Source of the DNA: Phenylobacterium sp. RIFCSPHIGHO2_01_FULL_69_31
GTDB lineage: Bacteria; Pseudomonadota; Alphaproteobacteria; Caulobacterales; Caulobacteraceae
DNA: 64,000 nucleotides
Assembly (NCBI RefSeq): GCF_001824475.1
Contig: NZ_MHXN01000014.1
Coordinates: 397,950 to 461,949 of the forward strand
Direction of reading: 5' to 3'
The position numbers and the translations under genes are program-made. The notes under the pieces are model-generated. The model ran no database searches and was not told where the DNA came from. It saw only the letters and a program-made list of their open reading frames with translations. Of this stretch, positions 52,449-60,497 are shown one piece after another. Each line of letters starts with the position of its first letter. Position 1 is the stretch's first letter.

Positions 52449-53301
52449 ACGGGATCAATTTGCTGCGCCACCAGGAATGCCGCCGCAGCGCTAGGCCGCA
52501 GGAAGAAGCGGCCATGCGAGGCGGTCGCAAGCGCCACGATAGCCAGCGGCGCCAGCCGATCCGCCCTATGCGCCGCGGCGCGCAAGGTGGCTTCTCGGCG
52601 CTGCGCGCGCCCATTTCCAACTGACATTTTCCGAGCTCAAGCAGGGTCGCCACGTCTTCAGGCCGCAGGGCAAGCGCGCGCCGAAGGAGATCGGCGGCGG
52701 CGTATTCGCCATCCAAGACCATCACCCGGGCCAGTCCGACCGTCGCGTCGTGCCGCTCAGGCGCCGTCGCGAGCACCTGCAGAAACAGACGTCGCGCCAC
52801 GTCGCGTTCATTGCGTCCAAGGTGGATAAATCCAAGTCCGACACGCAGCCCGACCCCATCAGGCACGAGCGCAAGCCCGCCTTCGAGCACAGCGATGGCC
52901 TCGTCGAAACGGCCGATCTCGCCGAGTTGCTCTCCCAGTTTGAGAAAAGCCAACGGGAACACGGGCCTCCCCATCGTCGCCCGGCGCAACTGCTCGAGCG
53001 CCTCGTCGGCTCGACCGGCGGCGTTCAACGCCATGGCCAGCAGGGTTTCAGTCCCCGGCTCTTGGCTGCGCCGCACCGTTCGCTGCAACAGATCTATAGC
53101 CTCCTGGACCCGGTCCTGCAGCATAAAGGCTTCGGCCAGAATCTGCGCGGCCATCACATTACCCCGGTCAGCCTTGAGCACCACAGACGCGAGTCGCTCG
53201 GCGTCATCGGGGCGTTGCGCTCGCAGCGAGATCACGGCGTGTTCCAACGCCGGATTGACGACGTTCGGCCGCTGGGGGCTTGGCGGTGGGCGCTTCGGCA
53301 T
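52436..53301 (-). pseudogene. TPR-repeat protein with a frameshift near its 3' end
   Basis: From ATG 53301 the product has several TPR units (ALEHAVISLRAQRPDDAERL, MLQDRVQEAIDLLQRTVRRS, ALNAAGRADEALEQLRRA, IGRFDEAIAVLEGGLALVPD, GEYAAADLLRRALALRPEDV). After LLELGKCQLEMGARS near 52600 the frame is lost. In the next frame the family-like text EATLRAAAHRADRLAPLAIV, then ATASHGRFFLRPSAAAAFL, runs to a stop at 52436. A second copy of this tail at 63564-63730 reads GARSDWEATLR with no break, which shows that one base was lost here. Its 3' end overlaps the convergent gene by 13 bases. Confidence 0.75.
52491..52647 (-). repeat. Tail of the TPR gene, copy 1 of an inverted duplication
   Basis: The minus strand of this 157-base segment closely matches the plus strand of 63564-63730. 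Similarity starts at GACCCTG and ends at CCTAG. This copy lacks one base (frameshift) and an 8-base AATGTCAG duplication present in copy 2. Confidence 0.85.
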
Positions 53302-53537
53302 CGATCTCCACACTAGAACAAGAATGAGCTGGCCGAAGGCTTCAGCGCCGCCAGAATCGGAGATGTGGCCGAACGCGCCGACAGCGGTGCGGTGGGCGCG
53401 CCGGCGCGGTCCGCGCACCGACGTTCAAGGCTCCGGCCCGGCGCCTTCAGGATCCTGCCGCGGAAGCGCGCCGTCGTTGCGCCAGCGTTCGTTCCGGAAC
53501 GTCACAGCGCGCGAGCTTGAGGCCCCGAATCCCGTTT

Positions 53538-54869
53538 TCAGACCGGAGCGAGCCCCAGGCGCATGAGTTGCGCGACCTCGCGCGAATGGTCGTCCGCGCG
53601 GCCGCCGCCATCCAGGAGCCCTGAGGCGAGCCAGCCGCAGAGCGCAGTCCAGATGAGCGGCGCCAGATCATAGTAGCGTTCCCGGAGTTGGTGATTTGCC
53701 ACCGCGTCTACTTGGCGGCCACGCAGGTTCCCCCACAAGACGCGCCACCGAATACGCAGGGCCCGGAGGTCGTCGGGTGAAAGCGCCTCAAGCCCCACGA
53801 ATGGACGCAGAGGCTGGACATCTTCGCGAAGGTAGGCCTCCGCCAAAGCTTGAGTGAAGGCGAGCGCGGCGGCGGCTGTGGCACGCCCACTTGCGAAGGC
53901 CTCCTCCTGTATCCGATAGAAGACGTCGATCGTCCTAGCCTGGCAGGCTCGCACCAGACCCGCCTTGTCGCCAGCGAGGTCCCTGAGGGGGCGTGAATCG
54001 CAGCCGAGGCGCTTCGAGACCTCTTCCAGCGGAGCGAGCCATCCACCGCAGCGGTTGAGCAGGTACGAGGCGTTCACGAGCACCCTCTCGCGGCTCAGGC
54101 CCTGAGGGCCAGGGAAGCCGACGCTTGCCGCGAAGCGTGACGCCGGCGGCGCAAGGTCTAGGCGCGGCGCCTCCACCCCGACCGACCGGTCTCCTGCCCG
54201 GCCATAGGTAAGGAGGTCTTGAAGCGCTTCGATGACGCGACGACGATTGAAGAGCTTTGCGGGCGGCATCCTGTGCGATGCGACCGGCGTCCATAGGATA
54301 AGCCCGAGGATGGCTTGCGCAGCGACTGGGAAGTCGCAATCGCGAACCTGGCCCGCCCGAGCGCCCGCCGCGAGCACGGCCGCCAGTTCTTCGACGAGTG
54401 CGTCGTGAAGGCTCCGCAGCTTCACGCCTCGGGCGGCCGAAAGGAGATAGATTTCGCTCGGTCCTGCGATTTCCGGGCGAGCGGGGTTCAGGACCGTCGC
54501 GACGAGAGACTGGACGACCTTCAACGGGTGCTCTTGCCGGCGCGTGGCTCCGCGAAGGTGCCAGGCCAGCACCTGGAAGGACCGCTGGTAGACCTGGAAC
54601 AGCAGGTCCTTGCGCTCTTCCGTCAGGCCGCAGAGGGCAGGTCTCACCCCGCTGAGTTGCTCGGCGAACTCCGCGAGGGTCGAGAGTTCCACCCCCTGGG
54701 CGTTGAAGCGCTGGGCCGCGTGATCGAGCGTGCGGTCGCGAGGCGAGGTTTCTGCCGACGGCGGTCGCACCCGGTCCCTCTCTGCTCCGCGCCCGCTGCG
54801 GTGGCTCCCGAAAGGTGCGAAGCCTGTCGGCGCGGGGAAAGCGCGCAGGAGGACGCGCAGCGTCCTCAC
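53538..54869 (-). CDS. Tandem TetR-like regulator (two TetR-type modules in one chain)
   Basis: A 443-residue protein built from two similar halves. Module 1 starts TLDHAAQRFNAQGVELSTLA, then FAEQLSGVRPALCGLTEERK, and its helical part contains YLLSAARGVKLRSLHDALVE. Module 2 starts VLVNASYLLNRCGGWLAPLE, then EVSKRLGCDSRPLRDLAGDK and LVRACQARTIDVFYRIQ. Each has the length of a single TetR monomer (about 190 residues). Such a chain could act as an internal dimer. A perfect TTGTA-N3-TACAA palindrome lies 62 bases upstream. The 53302-53537 gap downstream holds nothing recognisable. Confidence 0.75.
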   Translation of the reverse strand: MRTLRVLLRAFPAPTGFAPFGSHRSGRGAERDRVRPPSAETSPRDRTLDHAAQRFNAQGVELSTLAEFAEQLSGVRPALCGLTEERKDLLFQVYQRSFQVLAWHLRGATRRQEHPLKVVQSLVATVLNPARPEIAGPSEIYLLSAARGVKLRSLHDALVEELAAVLAAGARAGQVRDCDFPVAAQAILGLILWTPVASHRMPPAKLFNRRRVIEALQDLLTYGRAGDRSVGVEAPRLDLAPPASRFAASVGFPGPQGLSRERVLVNASYLLNRCGGWLAPLEEVSKRLGCDSRPLRDLAGDKAGLVRACQARTIDVFYRIQEEAFASGRATAAAALAFTQALAEAYLREDVQPLRPFVGLEALSPDDLRALRIRWRVLWGNLRGRQVDAVANHQLRERYYDLAPLIWTALCGWLASGLLDGGGRADDHSREVAQLMRLGLAPV

Positions 54870-54930
54870 CCCTTCCCCACAGCGCTTTTAAGGCCAGTAT
54901 CGGACTTCGATCTCGCAGGTGCGTGGCAGT

Positions 54931-54943
54931 TTGTACCATACAA
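54931..54943. promoter_or_regulatory. Palindrome TTGTA-CCA-TACAA (operator family site 3)
   Basis: A perfect 5-base inverted repeat. On the minus strand it reads TAGTATTGTATGGTACAAA, 62 bases before the start of the tandem TetR-like gene, so it is well placed to control that gene. Confidence 0.65.
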
Positions 54944-55043
54944 TACTACCGCATCGATACAAGCCCCCAGGAGCGCCTCCGGCGCCGCCAACCGCGTGGC
55001 GCTCTTTGCCGAGTTGCTAGCGGATACGCCGTGCGCCGTGGAG

Positions 55044-55568
55044 TCAGCGTTCGAGTTCGTAGCTGAGGTTCGAGCGCATCCGTTCAAGAATCCGGTGCAG
55101 CATCTGCTCCTCGCTTCGTGTCAGCCCCTGAAAATAGACGCCCCGCAGCCAGCTGGCCGCCTCGACGAGTTGGGGCATCATGTCTCGCGAACCCTCGCCC
55201 CCGTAGATGAGCCATTCTCGCTGGTCGGCCGAAGAGCGCACCCGCCGGACGAGGCGCAGGGCCTCCAGCGCCCGCAACAGCTGGCCAACCGGAGCGCGCT
55301 CGATGTCCATTGCCCGCGCCAGCATGGACTGGGAGAGGCCCTCGTTCTGCATGACGTAGACGAGAACGCGCCACTGTGGGCGCGTCAGCCCCAGGGACCT
55401 AACGCGGCGGTCAAAGCCTTTCCGCATCAATCGCGTCACATCGGCAACAAGAAAACCAACGTTCTCAATTCGGGCGGCGGCGACCGACGCGGTTTCATGG
55501 CCGGCCGTGGGTTTGCGTCCCTCGTTCTCTTCCGCCGCGGATCGCGTGTTGGTCATTTTTCGTGCCAC
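55044..55568 (-). CDS. MarR family transcriptional regulator
   Basis: A 174-residue winged-helix regulator: FDRRVRSLGLTRPQWRVLVY, MQNEGLSQSMLARAMDIERA and PVGQLLRALEALRLVRRVRS, then SADQREWLIYG as the wing, and RSEEQMLHRILERMRSNLSY in the dimerisation helix. The N-terminal 30 residues are charged and probably flexible. It is tandem with the downstream tandem-TetR gene on the same strand, separated by 174 bases that include operator site 3. Site 4 lies about 220 bases upstream of its start. Confidence 0.88.
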   Translation of the reverse strand: MARKMTNTRSAAEENEGRKPTAGHETASVAAARIENVGFLVADVTRLMRKGFDRRVRSLGLTRPQWRVLVYVMQNEGLSQSMLARAMDIERAPVGQLLRALEALRLVRRVRSSADQREWLIYGGEGSRDMMPQLVEAASWLRGVYFQGLTRSEEQMLHRILERMRSNLSYELER

Positions 55569-55786
55569 GACGAGAGTAGTCTAGATATCCGTGCGGCCGC
55601 GCAAGTGTCTCGAAGCCGCAGCTGAGCGCCCATCGAGCGGTTCCCCCGCACCACCGGCCAGTCCCGAGAGGTGATCCAGGTTGAATGTTGGCGCATGGCG
55701 GTCGCTGACGCCACGTTTGGGGTGCCATCCGGAAAATGGACATCGTCCCCCGCAGCACGTGAGGGGCTTGCGTTGAGCAACTATTA

Positions 55787-55799
55787 TTGTAGCATACAA
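55787..55799. promoter_or_regulatory. Palindrome TTGTA-GCA-TACAA (operator family site 4)
   Basis: A perfect inverted repeat in the context GCAACTATTATTGTAGCATA. The upstream context AACTAnTATTGT is shared with the site before the first TonB receptor. TTGAGC lies 16 bases before the right arm, so the right arm TACAAG may serve as a -10 box that the regulator covers. Confidence 0.65.
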
Positions 55800-55837
55800 G
55801 TGCTTTTGGACTCTAATTCCTTCCCAGAGCATCACTC

Positions 55838-55868
55838 GCGCCGCGCGCCAGCAGATGGTGCGCGGCGC
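55838..55868. repeat. GC-rich hairpin
   Basis: GCGCCGCGCGCC (55838-55849) pairs with GGTGCGCGGCGC (55857-55868) over 12 bases with one G-T pair. No clear T-tract follows on either strand, so a terminator role is uncertain; it could stabilise or block RNA started at operator site 4. Confidence 0.5.
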
Positions 55869-56091
55869 GCCTTTGAACCCGCCTAGCTCAATTCTCCTGG
55901 CCTGTTCGACACGCCCTCAGCATTCGGGTTCGGCGCTCAGATTGGCGCGCAGCCTCGCAAACGCCAATTGGCCACCGCGCCGTCAGCCGTTCGCGCAGCC
56001 GTCCGAAAGGCGCAAGGCAGGCTCCGCGCGGATATTTGGATGCGAGACCACCCGCCATTCCATTGGGCCGATGCCTACAATGACTGTCTCG

Positions 56092-56403
56092 CTAGGCCCG
56101 GCTTCCGTTGCAGGTCGCGAGCTTTTCCGCGCTAAGCGAGCGTCGCGCGTCCCCCAGGCTCTCGATGGCGCCGAATCGCCTCGAGAGCTGCTTACAGGCC
56201 TCAAGCGTGATCGTGCGGGAGTTGGGAAGGGCGGCCACGCACTGGGTCCCTTCGCATTGGAAGATTGTGCCGCCGGCAACGAACTTCACCTTCTTCTCGA
56301 TCGCAGCGCGAAGTTTGGCCACGACGGGTTCCGCCCCGGACGCGCTTCCGCCTGTGAGCGTCGCCAGCATGAGGGCCGTGGCGAGCGCTGTAGCGAGTCT
56401 CAT
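56092..56403 (-). CDS. Small secreted protein (CC_3452-like)
   Basis: A 103-residue protein with a Sec signal (MRLATALATALMLATLTGGS). The mature part has FVAGGTIFQCEGTQCVAALP, then SRTITLEACKQLSRRFGAIE and SAEKLATCN. The four spaced cysteines and the sequence of small blocks match a family of short exported proteins common in Caulobacterales and Sphingomonads (named after CC_3452). Its function is unknown. A degenerate TTGTA half-site (56472-56476), in the context TACAAACT on its strand, lies about 70 bases upstream. Confidence 0.7.
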   Translation of the reverse strand: MRLATALATALMLATLTGGSASGAEPVVAKLRAAIEKKVKFVAGGTIFQCEGTQCVAALPNSRTITLEACKQLSRRFGAIESLGDARRSLSAEKLATCNGSRA

Positions 56404-57249
56404 GAGACCTCCGATTCAAGTGTGCGCCGTCTGACGGCGCCCAGTCGGTACATGGGTCGCCACGGTCGAGTTTGTATCCTATCCACATTATTCCATCATC
56501 CGAATATTGTCTGGTGAGACTCCAGCGACTCCCGCCGACGTTGGGCGTCCGCAGGTGCAGGGGCGCACGTGAGGCGGCGCCATTGCCGCAACTCCGCCTG
56601 ACCGATTGGTTGGATTGGCGGCCGACGAGGTTGAGGCCGTGGCGGCCCTGGAGGGCGATCGGCCCTATCCCTCAGCAGGACTGGTGACCGAACGGACCTC
56701 GGCCGAGGAACGATCGGCCGGGACGCGCAGATCAACAGGGCCGCTGCTGACAATTGAGCCGAGATGCGGGCAGGGCCGCTTCCAGCGCGCTTGATTTCGC
56801 GGACTGTCACGGGGAGGTCGGTCGAAGGCGCGAGGAAAGGCCGTCTTCAACTGGCCGACCGGCCAAACCCGGCCCCGCGTCGCCAACGGCCGCGCTTGGC
56901 CTGCCGGATTTGCATCCCCGATGCCCCACATGGACACCCTCGCCTCCAACGCCGAAGGATGCGGTTCGCGCGGTGGCCGGTCGAAATCCCTCTGCAAGCG
57001 TCTGGGCCGCTTGCGTCGCTGCCCTGAGCGACCATGGGCTTGCACAACTACTATTGTGCGTTACGTTATGAAATGGATGACGATGCGCCGCCGCATCCTC
57101 GGGAGCGGAAGGGTGCTAGCGGGTTCGGGGCGAACTCAGGCCCAGACAAGATGACCGAGATTTCCTGCCGATGCAGAAACTCGTCGGCATGAAGGCGTCC
57201 TAGATTCCGCACGATAACGATGCGGGTCGGACAAAGGGGAGAAAACAGG
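56404..57249. other. Leader region upstream of the first TonB receptor gene
   Basis: An 846-base stretch without a recognisable gene. Open frames are short and Arg/Pro-rich. It contains a degenerate operator half at 56472, a degenerate full site at 57054-57066, and the promoter region of the TonB receptor gene. The remainder looks decayed. Confidence 0.45.
57054..57066. promoter_or_regulatory. Degenerate palindrome TTGTG-CGT-TACGT (operator family site 5)
   Basis: This site matches the TTGTA-N3-TACAA family with changes in both arms, but keeps the extended context: AACTACTATTGT here against AACTATTATTGT at site 4. A TTGCAC hexamer stands 16 bases before TACGTT, the same layout as at site 4. 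It lies 184 bases before the TonB receptor start, so it could be the receptor promoter. Confidence 0.45.
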
Positions 57250-60200
57250 ATGATGAACCATCGCTATTTCTGCGGAAGCTCGATGCTGGCCGTCGTGTTC
57301 GCACTGGGCCTGGCAGGAACCGCATCGGCACAGACCGCCGACAGGCCCACCGAGGTCGAGGAGGTCATCGTCACGGGCTCCTTCATTGCGGGGACGCCGG
57401 AAGACGCCGCCATGCCGGTCGATGTGCTTTCGAGTAAGGACCTCGAAGCGCAGGGCAGTCCCTCCGTCGTGCAGCTTGTCAAGACGATCACTTCCTCGCA
57501 ATCGTCGCTTGGCGAGAGCAATCGCTATAACGGCGGCGCGGGAACCGCCACGATCAACCTGCGGGGTTTCGGCGCCGCCCGCACGCTGACCCTGATGAAC
57601 GGTCGCCGGTTGGCGGACAGTCCCGCCGCGGCCTTTCAGGGTGGGGGAGCAAACCTCAACTTCATTCCGACCGCAGCGGTCGGCCGCATTGAGGTCCTTA
57701 AGGATGGGGCCGCCGCGACCTATGGTTCGGACGCGATCGGCGGCGTGGTCAACTTCCTTACCCGGCGGGACCTGGACGGACTGGAGTTGGACGGAGAATA
57801 TGCCCTCATCGACGGCTCCAATGGCGACTATCAGGGCAACGTCGCCTGGGGAAAGCAGTTCGACAACGGCAACGTCCTGCTGACCGCCGGCTACCGGCAC
57901 CGGTCCCGCCTCGACATCCATGACCGCGACTGGGCCCTCCGATCCTTCGATTTCGGCGGCTATGCGGGCGCCGGTGGCTGGACTGGGGCCTCTAACCCTG
58001 GCCTGTTCCTGGGGGGCGCAAACCTGTTCCGCGACAATGGCTGCGCGGAACTGGGCGGCACGCTCACCAACAACGTCACCTATCCAAACCCTCTTAGCGG
58101 CACCCTCGGCCAAGGTGCGTCGGCGACCGTGGCTGTGCCGGTCAGCGCGCAGAGTCCGGCGACCGCTGGTTCGCTCTGCCGCTTCCAGTTCTCCAACTTC
58201 AACGACTTGGTTAACCGCGAGGATCACTATCAACTCTACGCCGAAGTCAACTTTGACCTGTCGGAAAAGTTGTCCTTCCACGGCGAAGCGGCGTGGACCA
58301 AGAACGATACGCCGATGCAGCGACTCTCACCGGCCAACCTGACGGCCCAATACCCCTCGCCTGTCGCCATCGGTGGAACCTCCTTCTCCCCCACCGCGCC
58401 CAATGGTCCCAACTTCGCCGTTCCCTACAACATCCCGGCCAATCACCCGGGTCTCGTGGCCCTTCTCAACGACTGCCGGGCGCCGCTCACCGCCGCTCAG
58501 TGCGCCGCCGTCCGGGGCTCCGCCAATAGCTCGGTGGGGGCCCAGCCTGGCGCGCCGCTCGGCGCCCGGGGCGTCGACATCGTCCAGCTCGGCTGGCGGG
58601 CGATCGCCTTCGCAGGGCACCCGCTCAACGCGGACAAGGCCGACCACCAGGAGGTGGTGAATGACGCCTTCCGCATCTCGGGCGGCTTCAAGGGGGAGCT
58701 CTTTGCCGGCATCAAGTTCGACACCGCGCTCACCTACATGGAGCAGAAGAACACCTCGAACACCAATGACCTGCTGGTGTCGCGCATCCAGCTGGCCCTA
58801 CGTGGCTTCGGCGCGCAGGCGAGCGACCCTGGCGGCTGCACGGCTGCGGAGACCAACAATTTCACCACCGGCGCCGGCAATGCGGCCCTGGGGTGCCACT
58901 ACTTCAATCCCTTCACCAACGGCGTGCAAACCAGCGCCGTGAACGGCGCCGCCAATCCCTTCTACAATCCGGCTGTCGCCAACGATCCTCAGGTCGTTGC
59001 CTGGCTGTACGGCAACTACACGAATGTCCTAACCAACAAGCTCCTGGTCGCCGAGACGGTCTTCTCCGGCGAGACAGGTATCGAACTTGCGGGGGGCCCT
59101 GTCGCCTGGGCCTTGGGAGCCCAGTACCGCTACACGCAGGAAATCCGCAAGTACGGCGAGTTCTTCAATTCCGCTGAAACGCCGTGCCCCGACCGGCCGG
59201 CCTGCGCCGACGAAAGCGGCCCCCTGCAATTCTTCGGCTCCGCCGTGGACCGCGACGACGACGCAAACGTCAAGGCGATCTTCGCGGAAGTCCAAGTTCC
59301 CGTGCTCGAGAACCTCAACCTGAACTTCGCGATCCGCCACGAAGATTACCAGGGCAGAATCGGATCAACCACCAATCCGAAGGTCGCCGCAAAATGGCAG
59401 GTGACCGATTTCCTGGCTCTGCGCGGCAGCGCCAGTACGACGTTCCGCGCGCCGGCCCCCGGCCTCGTCAGCACCGGCTGCAACAATGGCGTGCGTGTCC
59501 TGGGTAGCGCCTATCGCGCCTTCCAGAGCTGCGGGAACCCCGACCTAAAGCCCGAGAAGGCCGACACCTTCAATGTGGGGGCCATCTTGGAGATCGGCGG
59601 CTTCACGGCGACACTCGACTATTTCAACTTCAAGTTCAAAGACGAGATCACCGAAGAGAGCGGCGGTCGGCTCTATGCCACCATGTTCCCCGGCGGCTCT
59701 AACGCGAACTGCGGGAACCCGGCCTTCGCCGAACTCCAGGCCAGGTTCACCTTTGCGGGCGCCTGCGGCGCGGCCAACGTGGCGCGTCTGCGCAGCTTCA
59801 CAATCAACGGGCCAAACACCAAGACATCGGGTCTTGAGTTCCGCGCCCAATACGATTGGGACGGCTGGTTTGAAGGCCGTTGGGCCGTCGGCGGCGAGGC
59901 CACCTATCTGATCGAGTACAAGCGAGGGGCCACGTCACTGCTCGGGACCGACATCGCCATCTCCCCGGCCGAGGACCGCGCCGGACTCAGCGAGTTGGTG
60001 AATGAGTTCTTCTCCTACTCTCAATTACGGGCCAATGGGTTCCTTGCCTTCAATCGGGGGCCACTGTCCGTCCGCTGGCAGACCCGGTACGCAGAAGGCA
60101 CGTCGCCGGCCTTCGGAGCGCCGTTGTTCGTGACCGTCCCCAATCCCAGCGCGCCCTCTGGTCGCGACCTGGTTCCCGTCGGAAAGTCAAAGGACTTCTG

Positions 60201-60375
60201 GCAGCACGACCTCGTCGCCCGCTGGGAGGCGCCCTGGGACACGACGATCACGGCCAGCGTGCAGAACGTGTTCGACACCGATCCACCCTACGTGGCGAGC
60301 CAGTACAACTACGATTACACGAATGGCAATCCGCTCGGCCGGGTGTTCGAGGTTGGCTTCAAGAAGCGGTTCTAG
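57250..60375 (+). CDS. TonB-dependent outer-membrane receptor (1041 residues)
   Basis: A Sec signal (SSMLAVVFALGLAGTASAQ) precedes a TonB-box-like EEVIVTGSF. The plug domain contains INLRGFGAARTLTLMNGRRL and VGRIEVLKDGAAATYGSDAI, then GGVVNFLTRRD. The long barrel ends in VFEVGFKKRF with the terminal Phe used for outer-membrane insertion. Four or more Cys pairs lie in extracellular-loop stretches (for example ETPCPDRPACADESG). ATG 57250 has GGGGAG upstream; ATG 57253 is also possible. This RGFG-type plug is typical of large Caulobacterales/Sphingomonad receptors for organic ligands. The ligand is unknown. Confidence 0.92.
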   Translation: MMNHRYFCGSSMLAVVFALGLAGTASAQTADRPTEVEEVIVTGSFIAGTPEDAAMPVDVLSSKDLEAQGSPSVVQLVKTITSSQSSLGESNRYNGGAGTATINLRGFGAARTLTLMNGRRLADSPAAAFQGGGANLNFIPTAAVGRIEVLKDGAAATYGSDAIGGVVNFLTRRDLDGLELDGEYALIDGSNGDYQGNVAWGKQFDNGNVLLTAGYRHRSRLDIHDRDWALRSFDFGGYAGAGGWTGASNPGLFLGGANLFRDNGCAELGGTLTNNVTYPNPLSGTLGQGASATVAVPVSAQSPATAGSLCRFQFSNFNDLVNREDHYQLYAEVNFDLSEKLSFHGEAAWTKNDTPMQRLSPANLTAQYPSPVAIGGTSFSPTAPNGPNFAVPYNIPANHPGLVALLNDCRAPLTAAQCAAVRGSANSSVGAQPGAPLGARGVDIVQLGWRAIAFAGHPLNADKADHQEVVNDAFRISGGFKGELFAGIKFDTALTYMEQKNTSNTNDLLVSRIQLALRGFGAQASDPGGCTAAETNNFTTGAGNAALGCHYFNPFTNGVQTSAVNGAANPFYNPAVANDPQVVAWLYGNYTNVLTNKLLVAETVFSGETGIELAGGPVAWALGAQYRYTQEIRKYGEFFNSAETPCPDRPACADESGPLQFFGSAVDRDDDANVKAIFAEVQVPVLENLNLNFAIRHEDYQGRIGSTTNPKVAAKWQVTDFLALRGSASTTFRAPAPGLVSTGCNNGVRVLGSAYRAFQSCGNPDLKPEKADTFNVGAILEIGGFTATLDYFNFKFKDEITEESGGRLYATMFPGGSNANCGNPAFAELQARFTFAGACGAANVARLRSFTINGPNTKTSGLEFRAQYDWDGWFEGRWAVGGEATYLIEYKRGATSLLGTDIAISPAEDRAGLSELVNEFFSYSQLRANGFLAFNRGPLSVRWQTRYAEGTSPAFGAPLFVTVPNPSAPSGRDLVPVGKSKDFWQHDLVARWEAPWDTTITASVQNVFDTDPPYVASQYNYDYTNGNPLGRVFEVGFKKRF

Positions 60376-60497
60376 CCAGGCCTCCATGATCATGGCGGCG
60401 TGACCGGTCGCGGTCGACTCGGGCCACCAGAGGCGCCGCACCGGCTCATGCCGGGAAACGCAACAAATTCATCAGATCGGCTGGGGAGGCCGGCAAC

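Larger units (their letters stand above)
55569..56091. other. Gene-free region holding an operator and a hairpin
   Basis: No convincing gene is found. The region carries operator site 4 (55787-55799) and a strong hairpin (55838-55868). It separates the MarR gene from the small secreted protein gene. Confidence 0.5.

Noticed and set aside
54315..55625. 436-residue plus-strand frame opposite the tandem TetR and MarR genes
   Set aside because: It is antisense to two coherent regulator genes and shows no domain.
56472..56484. A sixth full copy of the TTGTA-N3-TACAA palindrome
   Set aside because: Only one arm is conserved (TTGTA, with TAtcc opposite), so it is at best a half-site; it was not counted as a full operator.
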